From the NCBI GenBank assembly GCA_003956705.1, contig QZCP01000070.1, positions 1-64,000 on the forward strand: a stretch of 64,000 nt of DNA. The letters are read 5' to 3'. Both the position numbers and the translations under genes were made by a program. Position 1 is the stretch's first letter, and each line of letters starts with the position of its first letter. Under the pieces are notes generated by a model. It ran no database searches. It had not been told where the DNA came from and saw only the letters and a program-made list of their open reading frames with translations. Below are positions 50,437 through 61,370 of this stretch, piece by piece. The stretch comes from Brevipalpus yothersi (taxonomy: Eukaryota; Arthropoda; Arachnida; Trombidiformes; Tenuipalpidae).

Positions 50437-51672
50437 TCAAACTCTTATCAAATGTAAACTCAGATCTGCTTCTCCCAGAATGTATCTCATCGGAATGTGG
50501 ATGATATTGATCTCAGGAAATTCTTTCCATAAAAGTTCCAAAATCTCCTTCTCCTTAATGGAATTACGGTCCTTCCTGTTAGGACAAGAGCATTTTTCTT
50601 TCTCCTGGAGGAAAAACAGAAGCCCCAAGGTTCTATCATCGACCTTAAAATTCAAATTTCGCTTGAATTCATCCAAATTTGAACGGAAAATTTTCCTTTT
50701 CTCATCCATTTCGCAACCAGGTGACCATTTCACATGGAAATTGAAGATGGCTGATTCTACTTCGTCACCAGCAAAAGTGATGCTCAATGCATCAACAGAT
50801 TTCCATTTTCCATTTTTGTCAACAATACGCAGACCACGCTCATTAATCCACACTCCTCCACCAGAAGCTTGCTGAGAATAGTGGTTGACAAAAGCATCAT
50901 AGTTTTGGTCACATGATTCATGGGTATCAAGAAAAATGTGAAATTTAGGCGGTAGTCCTTCATCGATATTTTCTACAGCAACACTAGGATTCGACCAGTC
51001 AGATATGAACATTCTGTAACTTGATCCACAACGATTAATATGAACAGCTTCCATGCAAGTCATGGCTCTAGTTTCATTCAAAAGATCCCTGTATATGGGA
51101 ACCAATTGCGGCATTGAGGCTGGACACTCATAAATATCTTTAAGAGAGCAGAAGGGGAGTGTTCGTGGCTTGTCGATTGGAGTTGATGGATTGAAGAGGA
51201 GAAACCCTCGATCTATTAGTACCGCTACATGGTTGGAGATTTTCTGCTGATCGATCATCTTCAACAAACTTCCTAGGTCACAGGACAAGATGAACAGATT
51301 CGCAGTGCATTGTTTTTTTCTTGTAAAGAAATCAGTTAATTCTCTCCTCATAGCCTCTATGATTAGGCCACCTTTTCTCTTTAAGATGGAATTTTGCTCT
51401 GAGATCATACACCTTCGTGAAAGAAAGATTAAAATAGGACAATCAGTAATAAGTGATCGCTAAAGGTTAATAAAATTGAGGGATGATCATATTCACCCAT
51501 ATGAATGCTGGACTCTAGAAAGACAGCACGTGTCAAGTGGGCATTCCTTTAGCAGTCGAGAGGCTTCCTGATTCCAGACTTTACTGACCAGTCGACATCG
51601 GTGAACATCTGGGTCTGGAAGATAGATGAGAATATTTCTCACCACGTAAGGTTGTAAAAATATGGTGTCCAT
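50437..51672 (-). CDS. F-box array gene F
   Basis: Exons 51672-51497 and 51412-50437 join in phase 2 to about 383 residues. The F-box is MDTIFLQPYVVRNILIYLPD, then VHRCRLVSKVWNQEASRLL. In the second exon: LKRKGGLI, RKKQCTANLFILS, VAVLIDRGFLLFNPSTPI, EAVHINRCGSSYRMFISDW, HIFLDTHES, QQASGGGVW, KWKSVDALSITFAGDEVESA, KWSPGCEMDEKRKIFRSNL, EFPEINIIHIPMRYILGEA and DLSLHLIRV. It has a longer segment than its siblings before EAVHINRCG (CPASMPQLVPIYRDLLNE). A likely SCF substrate adaptor by F-box only; the substrate region is of unknown structure. The acceptor used (GAAG, then GTGTATG) is weak, but a CTCAG 14 bases on is out of frame. Confidence 0.72.
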
Positions 51673-51756
51673 GATCAAATTCCAAAATATAATCACAAAT
51701 TCACAGAGATAAACAATTAATATCAATGCCGATCGAAAAGCGGGAAAAAGTGACGA

Positions 51757-51797
51757 GGATACGTTAAAAGTATCGAGTATCTCTAACGTAATCGATT
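51757..51797 (-). promoter_or_regulatory. conserved upstream block, copy F
   Basis: The shared GATACGTTAAAAGTATCGAG block, followed by TATCTCTAACGTAATCGATT, lies 85 bp upstream of the ATG of gene F. It is retained in five array members and may be a core promoter or 5' UTR element. Confidence 0.5.
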
Positions 51798-52240
51798 CTC
51801 GATAATTTCCGATTTGATCTTACATAATAATCGTTGATAATCTACCGATTTTCGACAGTTGATAAATAATAGTGATCTAACTTCTTCAATTTTTTATTCC
51901 CCAAAAGTTTTTTTGATGAGAATGCTGAGCTCAATTTTGTCACCTTTTTTCGATTCATAAAATGAGCTCGAAAGTAATCGTTTTACGATCAAAAAACTGT
52001 TTGTATTTGTCCCAATGCTTTTCATTCAATAACTAATAACTTTTCCGGAACAAAATCGTTTGAAGCTTGAAATCGTTACTCATCAAATTAGTTACATCTT
52101 CAGTGATAACCATAGATAAAGATTCATTCGACGCAATGCTGTTTGAATCTGTTATTCATTGGAACATTTCTAGCATGCGATGTTAATGACAAAGAGATAG
52201 TTTCTTGAAGACTCTCTGATCAGTGAACTTTTGCGACAGG
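51798..52240. other. array spacer
   Basis: AT-rich spacer with partial homology to the other spacers (GCTCAATTTTGTCACC near 51930). It is shorter than elsewhere. No gene is seen. Confidence 0.6.
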
Positions 52241-52545
52241 CATAACAAAATAATTCGAGGAGACATTCCTGTTGAAAATGGTGTCATTTAGATCAAAGAC
52301 AAACCTCTCGTCTCCATCGACATCATCTCAAGGACAATATTCTTTGAAAGAATTTTTCAGTTTATTATTATTAAAAAAATCTAATAGCAGCTTGAATCTC
52401 TCTCATAATGATCCTGATTCATCTGTGACCCTTTTCACTTTCACAAACGAAGCTTATGAAGCACTCGAGGTTGATCTTTGCTTTATTTAACGAGAGAATG
52501 TCAGCTTTTACGGAAACATGTTGAAGCTACAATTTTTGAAGAGTA
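52241..52545 (+). pseudogene. Fasciclin I exon 2 fragment
   Basis: Plus-strand copy of the end of FAS1 domain 2 and start of domain 3 of the gene at 5598-8989 (parent about 7000-7310, minus). Readable pieces are RGDIPVENGVI, a stop (TAG) in place of the His codon before the IDKP strand, SLKEFFSL, DPDSSVTLFTFTNEAYEAL and RENVSFYGNMLKL. There are frame changes between the pieces. Divergence from the parent looks considerable, so this is an older capture than the zinc-finger-module copies. Confidence 0.88.
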
Positions 52546-52794
52546 GAAGAAGTGAATCTCATTATAATGAGTGTCCATAATCGGAAATCAACAAAAATCT
52601 ATGAAACTATTTTCGCTGTGACTGCACCTGCATGTAAGGGATTAGACTCGAATCATTAGAGCAAGGTAATTCTGTTACCGGTGAAATCATCTACTCCATA
52701 GAAAAATTTCTTGGAATTATTATTCATGATATATTCAAAATTTATCAAAAAGCAATAGGTATGCGCCGATTTCGCAAATGATTTGCTTAGCTAA

Positions 52795-52875
52795 ATTTTA
52801 GTTTTAATTTGATTTGATTTAGAGAAAATAGAGGATTTTTTCGAAAAGAAAAGATTTTCAGATCACGTCTTCCAT
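52795..52875 (-). pseudogene. F-box exon scrap
   Basis: From 52875 the minus strand reads M-E-D-V-I-stop-K-S-F-L-F-E-K-I-L-Y-F-L, an interrupted version of the gene D F-box start (MENVVSNPFLVQKILSFLP). The 330 bp upstream also resemble the upstream side of gene D (47894-48209), so a D-type unit was duplicated and lost here. Confidence 0.65.
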
Positions 52876-53206
52876 GATCAAAATAAATACAGAAATTAGA
52901 CAAACCACTTCCATTGAGCACTTCCATAGCATGCCACAGCAAAAGTATCCAGTAATTTCTATGCATTGAAAATACAACTCGATTCGCTGACAAATTGAAT
53001 AACTTTATCATCAAATTTTTAGGCTATCAAGTCAATTCATATCAATATTTGTTGTCAATGTATTACATGTTGACTCTCTTGTTTCACTTTTTACCTTTTC
53101 AGCTCTGTCATGCAATATTTCTCTCCCTATTGTCTATTTTTTATGATGTACATTAAAATATTCAAAATATGACAATTCAGAAATATCAATTGAAAAAGAA
53201 GAGGAA

Positions 53207-54413
53207 TCATACTTTCATGAGATGTAAACTCAGATCTGCTTCTCCCAGAATATATCTCATCGGGATGTGGAGAATGTTAATCAGAGGGAACTCTTCCCAT
53301 AAAAGCGCCAAAACCTCCTCCTCTTTGATGCCATGGTCGATTCTCCCACCATCAGAATTCAATAAATACCCAGAGTAAGGATATTCTCCTTTCTCCTGGA
53401 GGAAGAACACAATGCCCAAGGTTCTATCATCGACCTTAAAATTCAAATTTCGCTTGAAATCATCCAAATTTGAACGGAAAATTTTCTTTTTCTCATCCAT
53501 TTCGCAACCAGGTGACCATTTCACATGGAAATTGAAGATGGCTGATTCTACCCCATCACCAGCAAAAGTGATGCTCAATGCATCAACAGATTTCCATTTT
53601 CTATTTTTGTCAACGATACGCAGACCACGCTTACCAATCCATACTCCTCCTCCAGAAGCTTGCTGAGAATAGTGGTTGACAAAAGCATTATAGTTTTGGC
53701 CACGTGATTCATGGGTATCAAGAAAAATATGGAATTTAGGAAGTGGTTCATCATCATCGATATTTTCTAAAGTAACATCAGGATTTGACCAGTCAGCAAT
53801 GGATATTCCAGAACTTGATCCACAACGATCAATATGCACTCCTTCCATATGAACCTGGGCCATAATTTTCTTCAGATCAGCCTTTTCATGATCGTAGAAA
53901 GGAAGCGATCGGGGTTTCGAGATTGGCATTGACGGATTGAAGAGGAGAAGCCCTCGATCTATTAGTACCGCTTCACGATTGAAGGAAATTTTCTGCTGAT
54001 CAATCTCTACCCTCTCATAGTCATAGGACAAAATGGATAGATTCGCAGCGCATCTTTTCCTTGTTTCCAAGAAATCATTCAATTTTCCTCTCGTATCTCC
54101 ACAGATTAGGCAACCTTTTCTCTTTAACATGGGGCTTTGAAACGTGAAAAGATCACTTCAAAAGAATTATTAAAACAGAGCAATGAGCAATCAGTTACTC
54201 CTGAAGGTTAGAAAAATTGAATATTCATATTTACATGGAATCTGAATGATTGACTGTAGAAAAACAGCACGTGTCAATCGGATATCTTCCCAGGAGTTGG
54301 GAGGCTTCCTGATTCCAGACTTTACTGACCAGTCGACATCGATGAACATCTAGGTCTGGAAGATAGATGAGAATGTTTTTCGCCACGTGAGGCTGTAAAA
54401 ATATGGTGTCCAT
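53207..54413 (-). CDS. F-box array gene G
   Basis: Exons 54413-54235 and 54134-53207 join in phase 2 across a 100-bp intron; about 368 residues. F-box: MDTIFLQPHVAKNILIYLPD, then VHRCRLVSKVWNQEASQLL. Second exon: MLKRKGCLICGDTRGKL, RKRCAANLSILSYDYERV, EAVLIDRGLLLFNPSMPI, EGVHIDRCGSSSGISIADW, HIFLDTHESRGQNYNAFVNH, YSQQASGGGVWIGKRG, KWKSVDALSITFAGDGVESA, KWSPGCEMDEKKKIFRSNL, and the end YILGEADLSLHLMKV. The loop before KEEEVLALLW is longer than in F and H (YPYSGYLLNSDGGRIDHGI). This is a clean two-exon model and a good reference for the family. Function beyond a probable SCF adaptor is unknown. Confidence 0.78.
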
Positions 54414-54489
54414 GACCAAATACCAAAATGAAATCACAAAGATAAACAATTAAGATCAACGCCGACTGAGAAGCGGGAAAAAATGGCAA

Positions 54490-54530
54490 GGATACGGTAA
54501 AAGTATCGAGTACCTCTAAGGCAATCGATA
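54490..54530 (-). promoter_or_regulatory. conserved upstream block, copy G
   Basis: Version of the shared block (AAAAGTATCGAGTACCTCTA) 77 bp upstream of the ATG of gene G. Confidence 0.45.
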
Positions 54531-55593
54531 ATTTTCGGTTTGATCAGATAATTTGCCTAGTTATCAAAATTGATTACATAACAGTGATTGATTTAATGTT
54601 ATCTTCACTTTTCATTCATTAAAAGTTTTTGTTATCAAATGAAGTGAAAATGATGAGCTTAATTTTGTCACCTTTTTTCGATTTGAAAAAATAAAGGAGA
54701 CAACTCAAAAGTAACCTTTCTGCGATTAGCAAAGTGTTATTAATTCCTGCTCGAGTTTCTCACCGATTACCACTCTGTCTTCACAAAAATGTTCAGAGCA
54801 AATCATTGCTTCTGAATCGAGAAACGATAAATTGCATCTTCATCGATGAAAATAAGGCCAAACTGCTACAAGTTTTTTCCTAGATAGTGAAAAAATTATG
54901 TTGACTCCACAGCATTTCTTGAATCTATTATTCATTGTAATACATGTATCCTTAATAAGTAATATTATAAGCTGTCGAGGACAATTTCAAGGTCCTCTAG
55001 AGGTGTTTTGGTTATCCAAGTGTCAATTAGAACTTCGAAGGCAGTGGAATCAATTATATTTGGGATTCATTGATTTTTCTTTAGTTTCTCTCAATTAATA
55101 ATTTCAATTTCCGCTGGACTCATTTCCGTATTCTGTTGTACATTCATGTAAATTTGATCAAATTTGTCCAATTTATTTGCTTCTAAAATTAATTATTCCA
55201 GCAACCGAAAATTTTTTTGGAATGCAAAAGAATTTGATTTCGTCTCCTCAGATGTAATTCTAAGTCATCAGTCAACATAAGAGAGCAATCTTTTCCTGTA
55301 AATCATTTCGAGATACCACTTTTCGTTTTTTATTTCTTTTTAACACAAAACCTACCCATGGCGTGGAAAAATATTGATTATTCTTCCTCTCTGTTATAAT
55401 AGAAATTTTTGACTGAGAATCGAAATCGTTCCTGATGAATCTGATCAGGCTTCCTATGCCAGAAAAATCGAACAAGATTAAGAGAATCCAGAATCTAGAA
55501 TCAAAAAATTACTTCACAGGAATTATTGAGTTTTTTTTCATTCGTTTTATAACTTATAATGGCTCTCTGATGATAATTGAGTTCATTAAAGAT
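54531..55593. other. array spacer
   Basis: Homologous to 49570-50340, 58290-59300 and 62820-63830. It includes the GCTTCTGAATCGAGA landmark and a TACCCATGGCGTG stretch near 55354. Frames at 54898-55098 and 55435-55626 are AT-rich and not conserved as proteins between spacers. Confidence 0.65.
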
Positions 55594-55790
55594 GTGGTTT
55601 TGTATCTCGCATTGGATATGATTTGATTTTGATTCATTTAATTTAGTAATACGTCAAAATTGAAGCCATTGTTTAGACATCGTTGACCATAACAGTGAGC
55701 AAAGGCTAGCTCTCAGTTCAAGTTTTGTGATAAATCCATAAGAAAATTGAAGGCAAAAATATGGATTAAAGTGAATGAATCCAGGAAAAT
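55594..55790. repeat. captured flank of the zinc-finger-module gene, copy 2
   Basis: Close copy of 27870-28050 (the region 3' of the zinc-finger-module gene), with an extra ATTTAGTA after the shared ATTTA that is also present in the copy at 59300-59540. It ends exactly where the MITE begins. Confidence 0.85.
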
Positions 55791-55792
55791 TA

Positions 55793-56117
55793 CAGGGTGG
55801 GCTGAAAGTTTCTTGTCATAATAGAATCAAGTTGGAAGTCGATATTTTTTGGCCACGAGATAAAACAGTTCGATTATTTTTGACCACCATATGTCACCAA
55901 AAAAGTCTGATTGTTCCGAAAATTTTCATCTATCTTAGTCAAATCATGATTCCTCATGAATCTGACTGAATTCATGATTATTGATGATATAATGGTTCAA
56001 TTAGACTTTTTGGTGAGATATGGTGGTCAAAAATAATCGGACTGTTTTATCTCGTGGCCAAAAAATATCGACTTCCAACTCAATTTTATCATGACGAGAA
56101 ACTTTCGGCTCACCCTG
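55793..56117. mobile_element. MITE with long terminal inverted repeats and TA flanks
   Basis: A 325-bp element starting CAGGGTG and ending CACCCTG, bordered on both sides by TA. The outer about 125 bp are inverted repeats of each other. They match from the GAAAGTTTC start through GGAAGTCGATATTTTTTGGC and the GACCACCATAT segment. There is no coding capacity. TA target sites and long TIRs point to a Tc1/mariner-type non-autonomous element. It sits inside the captured zinc-finger-module segment. Confidence 0.88.
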
Positions 56118-56119
56118 TA

Positions 56120-56535
56120 GATTAGATTGTCGCATGTCATAGAGCGACAAGGTAAAGAGTGTTCCAAATGGCCCTTGATGACGTGTGGCTTTTCACAAGC
56201 TTTCTTAGAGCATTCCTTGCCCTGATGGTAAGGAAAACCGCAAGAATATCGTCTTGGAGAGCCAATTGATCAGGTTTTGCATCTGCCTTACGGGTGACTA
56301 CCATCACTCTGACAGGCTTACCACCATGAGATAGATTTTGGATTGGATTGCTAGGCGAGGAACTTGTCACAGACGTAACCCTCCTTATAGCAGGATGGCC
56401 TTGTCTAGTTACTGGTTTTGGTAGTGCTTCATGTTTACCTTGAGCTGGTTGTGCACCACGACAAAGTTCTCGAAACAAAATTTTGGCAGATTATTTAGCA
56501 GGAGCATCAGACTGGGGCTTAGGATCAGGAGTAGG
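56120..56535 (-). pseudogene. zinc-finger-module gene fragment, copy 2 (internally deleted)
   Basis: Minus-strand copy of the 3' exon of the gene at 28271-30735. It covers FRELCRGAQPAQGKHEAL to PDQLALQ, then jumps across about 600 bp of the parent (about 28470-29067) into the region before module 3's last cysteines, out of frame. It shares with copy 3 a TTA-to-TAA change (Leu to stop) just before the KIL codons, at about 56490. The MITE lies on its 3' side. Confidence 0.88.
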
Positions 56536-56544
56536 AGTAGTCTC

Positions 56545-56890
56545 GAAGTCAATGTCAGTCCCCAAATTGATTGATTATTAAGCTCTCATAGATACACCGT
56601 ATACGTGAACAACATACACTAATAAATTTTCGATCATGCTGGTAGATTTTGAACGTTTTTTCTCTTTAACCCGCTAAAAATCTTGAATCATCTTGATTCC
56701 TCTGTCTCTTGATCTATCTAACTATCCATCAACAAGTTGATATTTTTGATTTAACTCTTCAAGTTGAAGAGTACAGAGAAGAAATGGACGATTGTAGTCG
56801 ATGCCAGTCCCCAATTTGATTCATAATTGAGAGCAAAAATTTTAATAAAACCAAGCTTGCCTTGATAGGCTGCTCGTATGCTCACATTAT
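56545..56890 (+). pseudogene. zinc transporter 3'-end fragments 2a and 2b
   Basis: Two pieces of the ZnT last exon. A short one at 56547-56575 has AGTCAATGTCAGTCCCCAAA plus stop. A longer one at 56735-56890 encodes DIFDLTLQVEEYREEMDDCS, then RCQSPI and stop, followed by 3' UTR. Between them is about 150 bp of unknown origin. Junction with the zinc-finger-module fragment is at about 56537. Confidence 0.85.
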
Positions 56891-56951
56891 ACTTCATTAA
56901 AATATGCGAGAGATGACAATTCGAAAATATCAAATGAGAAGAAAAGTGGAA

Positions 56952-58141
56952 TCAAACTCTTATTAAATGTAAACTGAGATCTGCTCCTCCCAGAATATAT
57001 CTCATCGGAATGTGGATGATATTGATCAGAGGAAACATTTCCCATAAAAGCGCCAAAACATCTTCCTCCTTGATGCGACAATGGTCAATTCTAGCATTAT
57101 CAGGGCATTCTACTTTCTCCTGGAGGAGAAACACAATGCCCAAGGTCCTATCATCGACCTTAAAATTCAAATTTTGTTTGAATTCATCCAGATTTGAACA
57201 GAAAATTCTCTTTTTCTCATCCATTTTCAAACCAGGTGCCCATTTCGCATGAAAATTGAAGATGGCTGATTCTACCTCTTTGCCGGCAAAAGTGATACTC
57301 AATGCATCAACAGATTTCCATTTTCCATTTTTGTCTACTATATCTAGACCACGCTTACCATTCCATACTCCTCCACCAGAAGCTTGCTGAGAAAAGTGTT
57401 TGACAAAAGCACTATAGTTTTGGCAAGGTGATTCATGAGTATCAAGAAAAATATGGAATTCAGGAGGTGGTCCATCATCATAAATATTTTCTACAGCAAC
57501 ATCAGGATTTGACCAGTCAGCAATGGATATTCTAGTACTCGATCCACAACGATCAATATGCACTGCTTCTATATGAACCTGGGCCATAATTTTATTCAGA
57601 GAATCATTTCTATGATCGTAGAAAGGAAGCGATCGGGGTTTCGAGATTTGTATTGACGTATTTAAGAGGAGAAGCCCTCGATCTATTAGTACCGCTTCAC
57701 GATTGAAGGAAACGTCTTGCTGTTTAATCTTTATCCGCTCATAGTCATAGGACAAAATGGACAGATTCGCAGCGCATCTTTTTCTTGTTTCCAAGAAATC
57801 CTTCAATTTTCCTCTCATATTTCTCCAGATTAGGCAACCTTTTCTCTTTAACATTTGACTTGGAAACGTGAATAAACCACTTCAAAAGAAATATTAAAAC
57901 AGAGTAATGAGCAATCAGTAACTCCTGAAGGTTAGAAAAATTGAAGGAATATTCATATTTACATGGAATCTGAATGATTGACTGTAGAAAAACAGCAAGT
58001 GTCAATCGGATATCTTTTCAGGAGATGAGAGGCTTCCTGATTCCAGACTTTACTGACCAGTCGACATTGGTGAACATCTGAGTCTGGAAGATAGATAAGA
58101 ATGTTTTTCACCACGTGAGGTTGTAAAAATATGGTGTCCAT
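56952..58141 (-). CDS. F-box array gene H
   Basis: Exons 58141-57963 and 57858-56952 join in phase 2; about 361 residues. F-box: MDTIFLQPHVVKNILIYLPD, then VHQCRLVSKVWNQEASHLL. Second exon as in G: MLKRKGCLIWRNMRGKL, RKRCAANLSILSYDYERI, EAVLIDRGLLLLNTSI, EAVHIDRCGSSTRISIADW, ASGGGVWNGKRGLDIVDKN, KWKSVDALSITFAGKEVESA, KWAPGLKMDEKKRIFCSNL, YILGGADLSLHLIRV. The loop before KEEDVLALLW is short (ECPDNARIDHCRI). Its last about 30 codons and 3' flank are almost identical to gene I, which suggests recent duplication or gene conversion of that end. A probable SCF adaptor with unknown target. Confidence 0.78.
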
Positions 58142-58226
58142 GACCAAATACCAAAATGAAATTACAAATTCACAGAGATAAACAATTAAGAACAACGCTG
58201 ACTGAAAAGCGGGAAAAAGTGGTCAG

Positions 58227-58266
58227 GATACGGTAAAAATATCGAGTATCTCTAACGTAATCGATT
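58227..58266 (-). promoter_or_regulatory. conserved upstream block, copy H
   Basis: Shared block (ATATCGAGTATCTCTAACGT) 86 bp upstream of the ATG of gene H. Confidence 0.5.
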
Positions 58267-59299
58267 CTCTATAATTTCCGGTTTGATAAGATAATTTGCC
58301 AAGTTATCATAATTGATTACATAATAGTGAGTGATTTAATCTTCATTTTTCATTCATTAAAAGTTTTTATTATCAAATTAGGCGAAAATGATGAGCTTAA
58401 TTTTTTCACCTTTTTTTCGGTTCAAAAAAATATAGGAAAATACTCAAAAGTAACCTTTCTGCGATTAGCAAGATGTTATTGGTTTCTGCTCGAGTTTTTT
58501 ATCCGATTACTGTCTACTTTGTCTCCTCTAAAATGTTCAGAGTTCCCAGAAATCATTGCTTCTGAATCGAGAAACGATAAATTGCATTTTCATTGATAAA
58601 AATAAGGCTAACAGCAACAATATTTTGCCCAGTTAGTGGAACTATATTGACTCCATAGCACTTCTCGGATTCATTATTCATTGTAATACATGCATCATTA
58701 ATATGTAATAATATAAGCAATTTCAAGGTCCTCTAGAGGTGTATTGATTATCTACCAATACACTAGTGTCAATTAGAACTTCGGAGGCAGTGGAATTCAT
58801 TGAATCTGAGATTCATCGATTATTCCTTCAATTTCTCTTGATAAATATTTTTCAATTTCCGACCGTATTCTTTTGTACATTCATGTAAATTTGATCAAAT
58901 TTTTCCAATTTGTTTGTTTTTAAAATTAATTATTCTAGCTGACAACAATTTTCTTGGAATACAAAAAGATTTGATTTCGTCTCTTCAGATGTAATTTCGA
59001 GTCAGTGCACACAATAGATCTTTTTCTGCAAATCGTTTCGAGATACCACTTTTCGATTTTTTATTTCTTCTTAACAGAAAATCTACCCATGGCGTGAAAA
59101 ATATTGATTATCCATCCTCCCCGTTATAATCGAAATGCTTGACTGAGAATTGGAATCGTTCCTGATGAATCGGATCAGGCTCTCTTTGTTAGAAAAATCG
59201 AACGAAATTCAGAGAATCCAACAATCACTTCACAGGAATTATTGAGTTTGTTTCACAACTTATCATGGCTCTTTGATGATAATTGAGTTCATTGAGGAT
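58267..59299. other. array spacer
   Basis: Homologous to the other spacers (GCTTCTGAATCGAGA near 58557, CTACCCATGGCGTG near 59082). No conserved protein frame. Confidence 0.65.
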
Positions 59300-61015
59300 G
59301 TGGTTTTGTATCTCGCATTGGATATGATTTGATTTATTTAATTTAGTAATACGTCAAAATTGAAGCCATTAAATAGACATCGTCGACCATAACAGTGAGT
59401 AAAGGCTAGCTTTTAATTTAAGTTTTGTGATCAATTCATAGGAAAATTGAAGGCAAAAATATGAATTAAAGTGAATGAATCCAGGACAATTCGATTCGAC
59501 GATTGTTCATCTGTGAACATTGGACAAGTTCGACAAGTTAAATAATATTATAAGGGGAGCTGGAAAAGCTTTGCTATTTACAAATGGTAAAATGCATCAA
59601 AAAAGGAGCGAAATGTAGCCATTTGATTATAAATTGGATCAGCAATTGATATCGAGTTCACATTTGGTTGACAATTCAACCATATGATATAAATTCATCA
59701 TTGACCTTTCACTCGACAGCCAGGATGTCTACGTCGAATATGCATTCTTACCATTCCAATGGCAACATGAAATTCATCGCATATCATACAGCGACAAGGT
59801 AAAGACCACCATATCTCACCAAAAAAGTATGATTGTTTCGAAAATTTTCATCTATTATGGTCAAAAATCTGACTGAATTGATGATTATTGATGATATAAT
59901 GATTCAATGAGACTTTTTGGTGAGATATGGTGGTAAAAATAATCAAACTGTTTTATCTCCTGGCCAAAAAATTTTATCATGACGAAAAACTTTCGGCTCA
60001 CCTTGTAGATTAGATTGTCGCATACCATACAGCGACAAGGTAGAGAGTGTTCCAAATGGCCCTTGATGACGCGTGGCTTTTCGCAAGCTTTCTTAGAGCA
60101 TTCCTTGCCCTGATGGTAAGGAAAACCGCAAGAATATCGTCCCGACTCATCACAGACAACATTTTCATCCATAAAACGATCAAGCTCCTCTTGTGACATG
60201 GGTTTCCTACTGATTGGATTGTATACCTGGTAACTTGGTCTACCATCGACATTAAAAATATTATCATCACTCAAAAAGAAGTCACTAGGAGTAAATTTGG
60301 TTTTACCAGGAGTGTGACTGAAAAATCGTTCCTCAAGAGAATCAGAATTTTGAGGGGAAGGTTGTCCAGAGAATTGATCATAGTCACGCATTCTGGGCGA
60401 ATGTGGCCCACTTGAATTGGTAGCATAATCAGATACTTGAGAAGAATGGGCTGATAGTTCATGACGATCTTGTCCCAGGCATGAATCATCAATGTCTTTT
60501 TTCATACTTATGTGAGAAGGAATTTGACTGGCGCAAATTATCTCATTTGACTCTGACAAAGATGTGTTTGAGAGACAATTCATTCCACTATCCACGCTGC
60601 TATCTTCTCTTATTTGAGATGTACCAGAAGGCCTCTTGTTGGATGCTTGAGATTGAGATTGACTATTGTTATCAATTTTGGACAAACTTTGTCTCACTCT
60701 AGCCATCTCTGCTTCCAATTCTCTCATTCTCTCTTGGAGAGCCAATTGATCAGGTTTTGCATCTGCCTTACGGGTGACTACCATCACTCTGACAGGCTTA
60801 CCACCATGAGATAGATTTTGAATTGGATTGCGAGGCGAGGAACTTGTCACAGACGTAACCCTCCTTATAGCAGGATGGCCTTGTCTAGTTACTGGTTTTG
60901 GTAGTGCTTCATGTTTACCTTGAGCTGATTGTGCACCACGACAAAGTTCTCGAAACAAAATTTTGGCAGATTATTTAGCAAGAGCAGACTGGGGCTTAGG
61001 ATCAGGAGTAGGAGT
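59300..61015 (-). pseudogene. zinc-finger-module gene fragment, copy 3, with MITE-derived tail
   Basis: Copy of the parent from its 3' flank (59300-59700) through the true C-terminus (59700-59805). After a MITE remnant, the coding sequence resumes in the parent frame from 60020 to about 61005. The coding part differs from the parent at only a handful of bases over about 950 bp. The frame from 60958 runs through module 3 (YQVYNPISRKP, SLPCRC) and then reads into the MITE, adding about 35 foreign residues and ending at 59885. The upstream limit lies within the parent's Asn-Pro repeat region. There is no ATG, and an in-frame TAA (about 60972) is shared with copy 2, so no full protein is expected. 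Confidence 0.85.
59806..60005. mobile_element. truncated MITE copy
   Basis: Same family as 55793-56117 but missing about the first 85 bp of the left end. It starts at CCACCATATCTCACC and keeps the right terminus (CACCTTG, flanked by TA). A small internal deletion removes part of the right TIR. About 30 bp of host coding sequence (CATACAGCGACAAGGTA) occur on both sides of it. Confidence 0.85.
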
Positions 61016-61017
61016 AG

Positions 61018-61370
61018 TCTCGAAGTCAATGTCAGTCCCCAAATTGATTAATAATTAAGCTCTCATAGATACACCGTATACGTGAACAACATACACTAAT
61101 AAATTTTCGATCATGCTGGTAGATTTTGAACGTTTTTTCTCTTTAACCCGCTAAAAATCTTGAATCATCTTGATTCCTCTGTCTCTTGATCTATCTAACT
61201 ATCCATCAACAAGTTGATATTTTTGATTTAACTCTTCAAGTTGAAGAGTACAGAGAAGAAATGGACGATTGTAGTCGATGCCAGTCCCCAATTTGATTCA
61301 TAATTGAGAGCAAAAATTTTAATAAAACCAAGCTTGCCTTGATAGGCTGCTCGTATGCTCACATTAAAAT
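61018..61370 (+). pseudogene. zinc transporter 3'-end fragments 3a and 3b
   Basis: Nearly identical to 56545-56890. It has the same order of short piece, filler and longer piece, encoding LTLQVEEYREEMDDCSRCQ and stop, followed at 48 bp by the 3' end of gene I. It duplicates fragments 2a/2b as a unit. Confidence 0.88.

Noticed and set aside
59885..60958. A full 357-residue gene read from the third zinc-finger-module copy
   Set aside because: No ATG (starts at TTG), a stop just upstream is shared with copy 2, and the tail is MITE sequence. It is described as a pseudogene instead.
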